Source: Sinohyriopsis cumingii (taxonomy: Eukaryota; Mollusca; Bivalvia; Unionida; Unionidae). From it: a DNA stretch of 64,000 bases. The position numbers and the translations under genes were made by a program. Position 1 is the first letter of the stretch. Each line of letters begins with the position of its first letter. Location: positions 92,462,974 to 92,526,973 of the forward strand of contig CM068838.1 in the NCBI GenBank assembly GCA_028554795.2. The letters are read 5' to 3'. Shown here piece after piece: positions 58,951 to 64,000 of this stretch. Under the pieces are notes generated by a model. It worked only from the letters and a program-made list of their open reading frames with translations, was not told the DNA's origin and searched no databases.

Positions 58951-60105
58951 GAGATATCAATACCATATACAACAAATAGTGGCGTATATAAAAAGAGTTG
59001 TTCAATACATACCTACAAAGTTTAGCTTATCTGCCTTTTTGAGAGTTAAACTGTGTGGTATAAACAATGTTTGAATTGCAAAAATATCTTCAAATAATGA
59101 CATGAACATTAATGCTCCAGGCTGAATGAATAATTTAAATTTTTGAGACCTCCTTAAATCTCTGAATTGTTTTAATTACTAACCATGTTTATCTATACCA
59201 TCCCACAAATTCTAAGTCAAATATTCAGTGTAGGTGGATCATCAATTTTCTCAGGCAACACAAGTTTCCACTAACATCTTTTGTAGACACAAGGTAATTT
59301 ATGTAATAGTTTAATCTTGCACATTTCTTTGCCTCAACGCTGAGGGATCATGGCAATGCCATGAGCAAACTAATGTTAAAATTAAAAATTGTACATACCT
59401 GTCATTTTTACTGGTACATATTTGAAATAAAAGATACTGTGTCCACACAAACTGACAAATGTCCATGTGAAAGAGTGAAATCAGACACAAATTGTGGAAG
59501 GTACCCACAGGGTATAATTATTGACTGATTGCCCCACTGATTTGGCCTGGCTGATTACAGGTAGGGGCTCCCAATAGGGAAAACCATTCAAGCTAGAAAT
59601 TTAAACTGACAATTTGTTTATGTACTGACTACCGTAAACAACTAACGTAATGATACTCTGTGACATGCATTGGGAATACATATATAGCTACATAATGTTC
59701 CATTGCCCCACTCTACCCCACCCACCCCATTGCAATATACACTTATTCTAGAACTTAAACCTCAGGGGGAAATTCCTCTTGCCAACTGAAAAAAGGTGGG
59801 AGTTTTCTAAATACTGTAAAGGTGGAATTGACTAAGACATAATGTTGGGCTTTAAAATATTATGAATGATAATTGCAAATTTGGTTGATTTTTCATCAAG
59901 ATTTTTCATAAATTAGCATGAATCACACAACTGCTTATCTCGGAACATCTTGCTTTATGTAATTCATTTTACAACATTTTAAAGTTTAACATAGTTACTG
60001 TATGCTATCTTTACTGGTCAAGCTGGGAATTCAAATACACTCTGAATTTACTCAAAAGTTTAAAAGCACTATTCAGGTACATATAAATGCAGTTCATCAG
60101 GATAT
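58951..60105. other. No gene recognised
   Basis: AT-rich, apparently single-copy, apart from the C-rich tract at 59706-59728. Confidence 0.4.
59706..59728 (-). other. G-quadruplex-type tract on the minus strand
   Basis: Four C runs on the plus strand (4, 4, 3 and 4) with loops of six, one and one bases. Confidence 0.7.
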
Positions 60106-60111
60106 TACATA

Positions 60112-60425
60112 ACAAGTGACCAAGAGGTTAGGGAATCCACCTCAGATGTGGGAGGTCACAGATTCTAAACCTGGACGGATCATACCAAAGACTTATCAAA
60201 TTGGTACTAAAAGCTGCCTCATTAGGTGCTCAGCATTAAGAGATTAGTGTTAGGACTGGTCGGCCTGGTGTCAGGATAATGTGAAGGGGTGAGACATGAT
60301 GCTACCTGTCTGCAGCATGTCCCAGTGCTTGCTAGACATTACTATACTTAACTACCACAGTACAGACATCAAAGTGATATGACTGAAACATTGTTAAAAA
60401 TACATTAAAAATCTAAATCACACAT
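60112..60425 (+). mobile_element. SINE-A copy, worn head
   Basis: AGTGACCAAGAGGTTAGGGA is a damaged A-box region and GGTCACAGATTCTAAACC a damaged B box. The body GTGTTAGGACTGGTCGGCCT then GGTGTCAGGATAATGTGA is well kept. Confidence 0.82.
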
Positions 60426-60454
60426 GTACAGACATAAAAACAAGCTATTAAATA

Positions 60455-60625
60455 CCGTATACTTTTAAGTCGAGTCATATAGGATACCAGCAGATCTGGG
60501 TCTGTGCAGTTTGTTAGGAGTAATCAGTGACAAACAACAGTCTATACTGCAGGCGCATTATGCTATGGCAGATCAGCATCTTTGTTGTTTGCTGTTTGAC
60601 TAGACTTATAAGTGCGTATATGGGG
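60455..60625. mobile_element. Foldback MITE copy, complete
   Basis: TA at 60453-60454 and 60626-60627 flank ends CCGTATACTTTTAAGTCGAG and the complement of CCCCATATACGCACTTATAA. The arms AGATCTGGGTCTGTGCAGTT and a partner near 60570-60595 are present. This 171-bp copy is the clearest for setting family borders. Confidence 0.75.
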
Positions 60626-60627
60626 TA

Positions 60628-60765
60628 GTTCATTTGGAAGACCATCAAACTCAAAATCCATGGGTCAAAGGTTCAATACCAGCCTGGGTTGGCCATCTTG
60701 GTGTCCTTGAGAAAGGCAATTTTAGCTGCCAAAATGGTGGCATGATACTGTCAATAAATTTTGAA
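60628..60765 (+). mobile_element. tRNA-derived SINE-like element, third type
   Basis: TAGTTCATTTGGAAGACCAT is an A-box-like region (compare TAGCTCAGTTGG in tRNAs), AAAGGTTCAATACC a B box, and CATCTTGGTGTCCTTGAGAA the body. It abuts the foldback MITE. Confidence 0.5.
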
Positions 60766-60870
60766 AAGTACTATTAAAACCACCTCATAAGAAACAAAAA
60801 CATAATATTAAATTCAGTAAGTGTATCCTGATACATTCTCTATCAGTACTTAATTGTCTCATGACATCAG

Positions 60871-61189
60871 GACTGGTCTGGTCATCTATTCGTTAGAGCA
60901 TCCACCTCAGATGTGGGGTGTGTGTGTCATTGGGTTAGAAGCCCGGCCGAGTCATACCAAAGACTTATAACAATGGTACTAACAGCTGCCTTGCTAGGCG
61001 CCCAGCATTAGGAGGTTAGTGTTAGGACTGGTCAGCCTGGTGTCAGGATAACACTGGGTGGGACATGATGCTACATGTCTGCAGCATGATGCCCCAGTGC
61101 TAAGACATCACTAAAACTGCCACACTGCAGACATTGTAGCAATATGACTGAAAAATTGTTAAAATAACGTGAAAAATACAAAACACACA
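60871..61189 (+). mobile_element. SINE-A copy, full length, with target-site duplication
   Basis: The head TCGTTAGAGCATCCACC has a B box now AGAAGCCCGGCC. The body has CATACCAAAGACTTATAACA and GGTGTCAGGATAACACTGGG, and the tail is (CA)n. An 11-bp target-site duplication, CATGACATCAG and CATGACACCAG (60860-60870 and 61190-61200), has one mismatch. Confidence 0.88.
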
Positions 61190-61200
61190 CATGACACCAG

Positions 61201-61569
61201 TGGCAATATATACCCCTACTGTAAACGAAGTACATGCATACTGTAATTGTTATCCACTGTTGTTAAGTTTTGAAAATGACAAGTCATGATCATAAAGGAA
61301 TACAATGGTGGTCATGCACAGGTACAAACAAAGAATCAATTGACCCAAAAGATAGCTAATATACCTCTACAGAAAGGGAAAAGTATTATGAAATAACTCT
61401 CTTACGCAAAGTTTTGAAGGCAGTACATGTAAATAAGGTACAGTGAACAGTGCCTTAAATGCCTGCTCCATAGTTAACAGTCCTCTACACTAGCCAGAGT
61501 AATGATTAAGGTCCACTCTGAGGATTCTTGACCAGTTGGGTCTCAATTGGGTAATATCTGTCTGGTCAA
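61201..61569. other. Nothing recognised
   Basis: AT-rich, no supported feature. Confidence 0.4.
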
Positions 61570-62300
61570 GTATGAAATCTTCAACCAATTTACGGTATAG
61601 AAACCATTATCTTCATTTTTGACTTCCTATGACCATTGACCTTTAGACCCCAAAATCTGTTTTTATTACTGCTCTAAGTGCAAGTTATCATCAATTTGAT
61701 CAATTAATAAATTTACTCCAGAACAAAAGTTATTCTGCTAAATCCATTTTTCCTTAATTTGTAATGATCTTGACCTTTTGACCCCAACATTAATCAGCTG
61801 CTTTGTATGCAAAGTTTAAACCCATCACAAATTTTGGTCATGATACATGTAATAAAACTAATGTTATTGTGCAAAATCCATTTTTCTTCTTCTTTCAGTC
61901 ACAGTAAACTTAATCTTCGGCCCCCAAATCAAGAGCTTGTTTCTTAGTAACCCAAAGTGTTAGCCACAACACCCATTACTAAAGGTACATGCCACAGACT
62001 TTAATTATTTTGTGTAGAAACCAGTTTTCATTTTTTGGTCACAGTGACACTGACCTTTGACCTTCTGACCCAAAAATCTGCAGGCTTCTTCCTTTGGCCA
62101 GGTGCAAGCCATCAATAAATTGTATCCTAGGTCTGTGACATTGAACTAATGTTACAAGTTTTGTACTAAAACCATTTTTCTTCTTTCAGTCAGCTACAGA
62201 GGCCTTGTATCTTTTGACCCCAATAACTTCTTTGTTACAATTTATAGAGAGTGGCATATGTAGGAGGTGGAGACCTCAACCTATTGTAAATAGAAAACAA
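61570..62300 (+). repeat. TGACCTTTGACC-family tandem repeat, about five units
   Basis: Units of about 150 bp start near AGAAACCATTTTTCTTC and continue with GTCACAGTGAC, TGACCTTTTGACCCCAA, CTTCTTTC and GTGCAAGCCATCAATAAATT. The unit at 62041 contains TGACCTTTGACCT (62051-62063), a perfect DR1 hormone-receptor-type site on the minus strand. Confidence 0.7.
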
Positions 62301-62337
62301 ACTAGGGGTCAGGCATACTAACAGATAGTGTGTGACA

Positions 62338-62605
62338 TGTTAACGTTTTCGATTTTTAATGTCGCTTTAACAATTCTCCAGTCGTATTGTTACGATGTCT
62401 GCAGTGTGGCAGTTTATTGTGATTTCTAGCACTGAAGCATTGTGCCGCAGACATGTAGCATCATGTCCCACCCAGCTGACCAGTCCAAATACTAACTTCT
62501 TAATGCTGAGTGCCAAGCGAGGCAGCTGCTTGTACCATTTTTACAAGTCTTTGGTATGACTTGGCCGGGGTTCAAACCTGCAACCTCAAGAGTCTGAGGC
62601 AGACT
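62338..62605 (-). mobile_element. SINE-A copy, head end truncated, middle deletion
   Basis: The minus strand keeps GCAGGTTTGAACCCCGGCCA, CATACCAAAGACTTGTAAAA and GGGTGGGACATGATGCTACA. The GGTGTCAGGATAATGTGAC stretch is missing, and the A box is lost near 62605. Confidence 0.82.
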
Positions 62606-62610
62606 GACAA

Positions 62611-63864
62611 ATAGATGGATGTCCAAATATCATAGGAGGGATATAAAAAGAAAGAGGTATACTAACAATCAATAGATATACAACATAGCAAATGAACCTC
62701 AAATCATTAAATTTTATTTATATAATAAATCTGAATACAATGAAATATAACACAGTTCCACTAAAAAGATTTAAGTCAAAATATTCTGTAAGCATCATCT
62801 TTCCTAAATTCACATCTTTATATTATTTAGGTATCACAAGAGTTATTTATCTCGTATCAACAAATATAGCTCACCTAATTAACGAGAACAGCTATTTCTT
62901 TTTTTCAATTACTTTGGCAGCTCTTTTAACGTTCTGTTGATAGTTTTGAACAATGCATTTATTGTGTAAAAAAGCAAAAGGTCACCCATTCTGAAAGGAA
63001 AGAGACATATCATTTTGGTCATATCGTTGCTCAGTATTCAATTATGGTAATTATTTAATCAGCCAAAATAACATACTGCAAAAACACCCAGTAAATACAT
63101 ATGAAATACTTAGTACGAATCAAGCAGAACCTAGAAATGAAATATAATTTTACCATTACAGCAATTAGTGCACCTCAAGTGTCACTTTCTTGACCCTAAA
63201 GACAAAATCTTGACTGCTACACACTATGCCATAAAATATAGAAACAAAAGAGTACCATTGTTCATATCTAAACTTTATTCTCCCCCCCCCCATGTGTTTC
63301 CGGTTGGCTGACCATCCATGTTTCTCACTGCTGACCCTAACCTTTTTTTCTCTGCTTGATAAAAAAGTAATCAATATATAATTTTAGAGTGTGAAAAATA
63401 TGAGCTGCCTACCCTATTTTTAAAACCAGTGCAAAGGGGCAGGGGAGCCTTAAACAGATTTTAAAATATAAAGTAGAATCAACGATGAAACAAATACTGG
63501 ACCTTGAAGACTGAAACCCAAATATATAATACAACACCTCTTCTAATTACAATGTACAACTTCAACTTATTTAATTCACCTATGTTAAATGGCTGATAAG
63601 TTATAGAGCAGAAACCAAAATTACTGGGCCATGACATTGACCCTGAATGTAGGACTGTTCACCCAATGTATTAAATAACAAATACACATCAACCAAGCAT
63701 TATCCCTTAATCTACCAAGCATTATCCCTTAATCCCAAATCTCTAAAGTCACAGAAAGGAAAAGAAAGTATGAAGGAGACATTAGTATACTGATCCACGA
63801 TCATGACATTCCAGAGAGGACCCCCAAAGTGGCATGCAAGAAACTTTCAAATAATGATAAGCAA
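62611..63864. other. No gene recognised
   Basis: AT-rich. A run of ten C at 63281-63290 and a 21-bp duplication (CAAGCATTATCCCTTAATC) at 63694-63737 are the only notable points. Confidence 0.4.
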
Positions 63865-63901
63865 GTGTGTGTGTGTGTGTGTGTGTGTTTGTGTGTGTGT
63901 G
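63865..63901. repeat. (GT)n microsatellite
   Basis: About 18 GT steps with one T interruption, followed by a shorter GT run at 63918-63926. Confidence 0.92.
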
Positions 63902-64000
63902 CACACAAGGGCATGCATGTGTGTGTAAAATGAGGATCCATGCCCCTAAAGCTATTAGTACTGGGGATGGGTGGGGGTGGATGTCTACTCAAAATAAATC

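Overview
This window looks like non-coding DNA from an animal nuclear genome, most probably a marine mollusc (bivalve or gastropod). The sequence is AT-rich, shows no dense coding and no bacterial gene organisation, and carries tRNA-headed SINEs, LINE fragments, short inverted-repeat transposons and an unusual load of minisatellites. The mollusc call is an inference from the style of the SINEs, from the relic ending near 7530 and from the TGACCTTTGACC repeat family; it was not tested by a search. I could support no intact host protein gene. The open frames are short, fall in tandem repeats, or lie in or antisense to transposon remains.

Layout. 0-9 kb: a hAT-type MITE (230-540), a SINE, three minisatellite arrays (29, 32 and 42-44 bp units) and a second hAT MITE nested inside one of them. 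10-13 kb: a 35-bp array related to the 29-bp one, and small duplications. 13.5-16 kb: a broken, 5'-truncated LINE on the minus strand with recognisable endonuclease and reverse transcriptase motifs. 18-24 kb: nearly continuous tandem arrays (about 65, 34, about 78 and 24 bp), one of which reverses orientation. 24-39 kb: mostly unique AT-rich sequence with scattered MITEs, SINEs, a LINE 3' end and G-quadruplex-type tracts. 39.7-41.2 kb: the fossil 5' part of a Ty3/gypsy-like LTR retroelement. It runs straight into an 8-kb array of a 44-bp unit (to 49.2 kb), which contains a 1,712-bp higher-order duplication. 49-56.4 kb: two LINE 3'-end fragments, five more arrays and a young SINE with perfect target-site duplications. 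57-64 kb: TGACCTTTGACC repeats, SINEs and two more foldback elements.

Four dispersed families recur and are given working names here. SINE-A (8 copies) is about 325 bp, with a tRNA-like head, a conserved middle and a CA/GT-rich tail. SINE-B (5 clear copies plus relics) is about 250 bp, with a tRNA-like head and an (AAC)n tail. The foldback MITE (6 copies) has ends like CCGTATATAC, TA target sites and internal inverted arms. The TGACCTTTGACC family has a period near 150 bp. Tandem arrays cover roughly a third of the window. Several appear to have been seeded from transposon pieces, and that is the most interesting theme here. All copy numbers and similarities were judged by eye.
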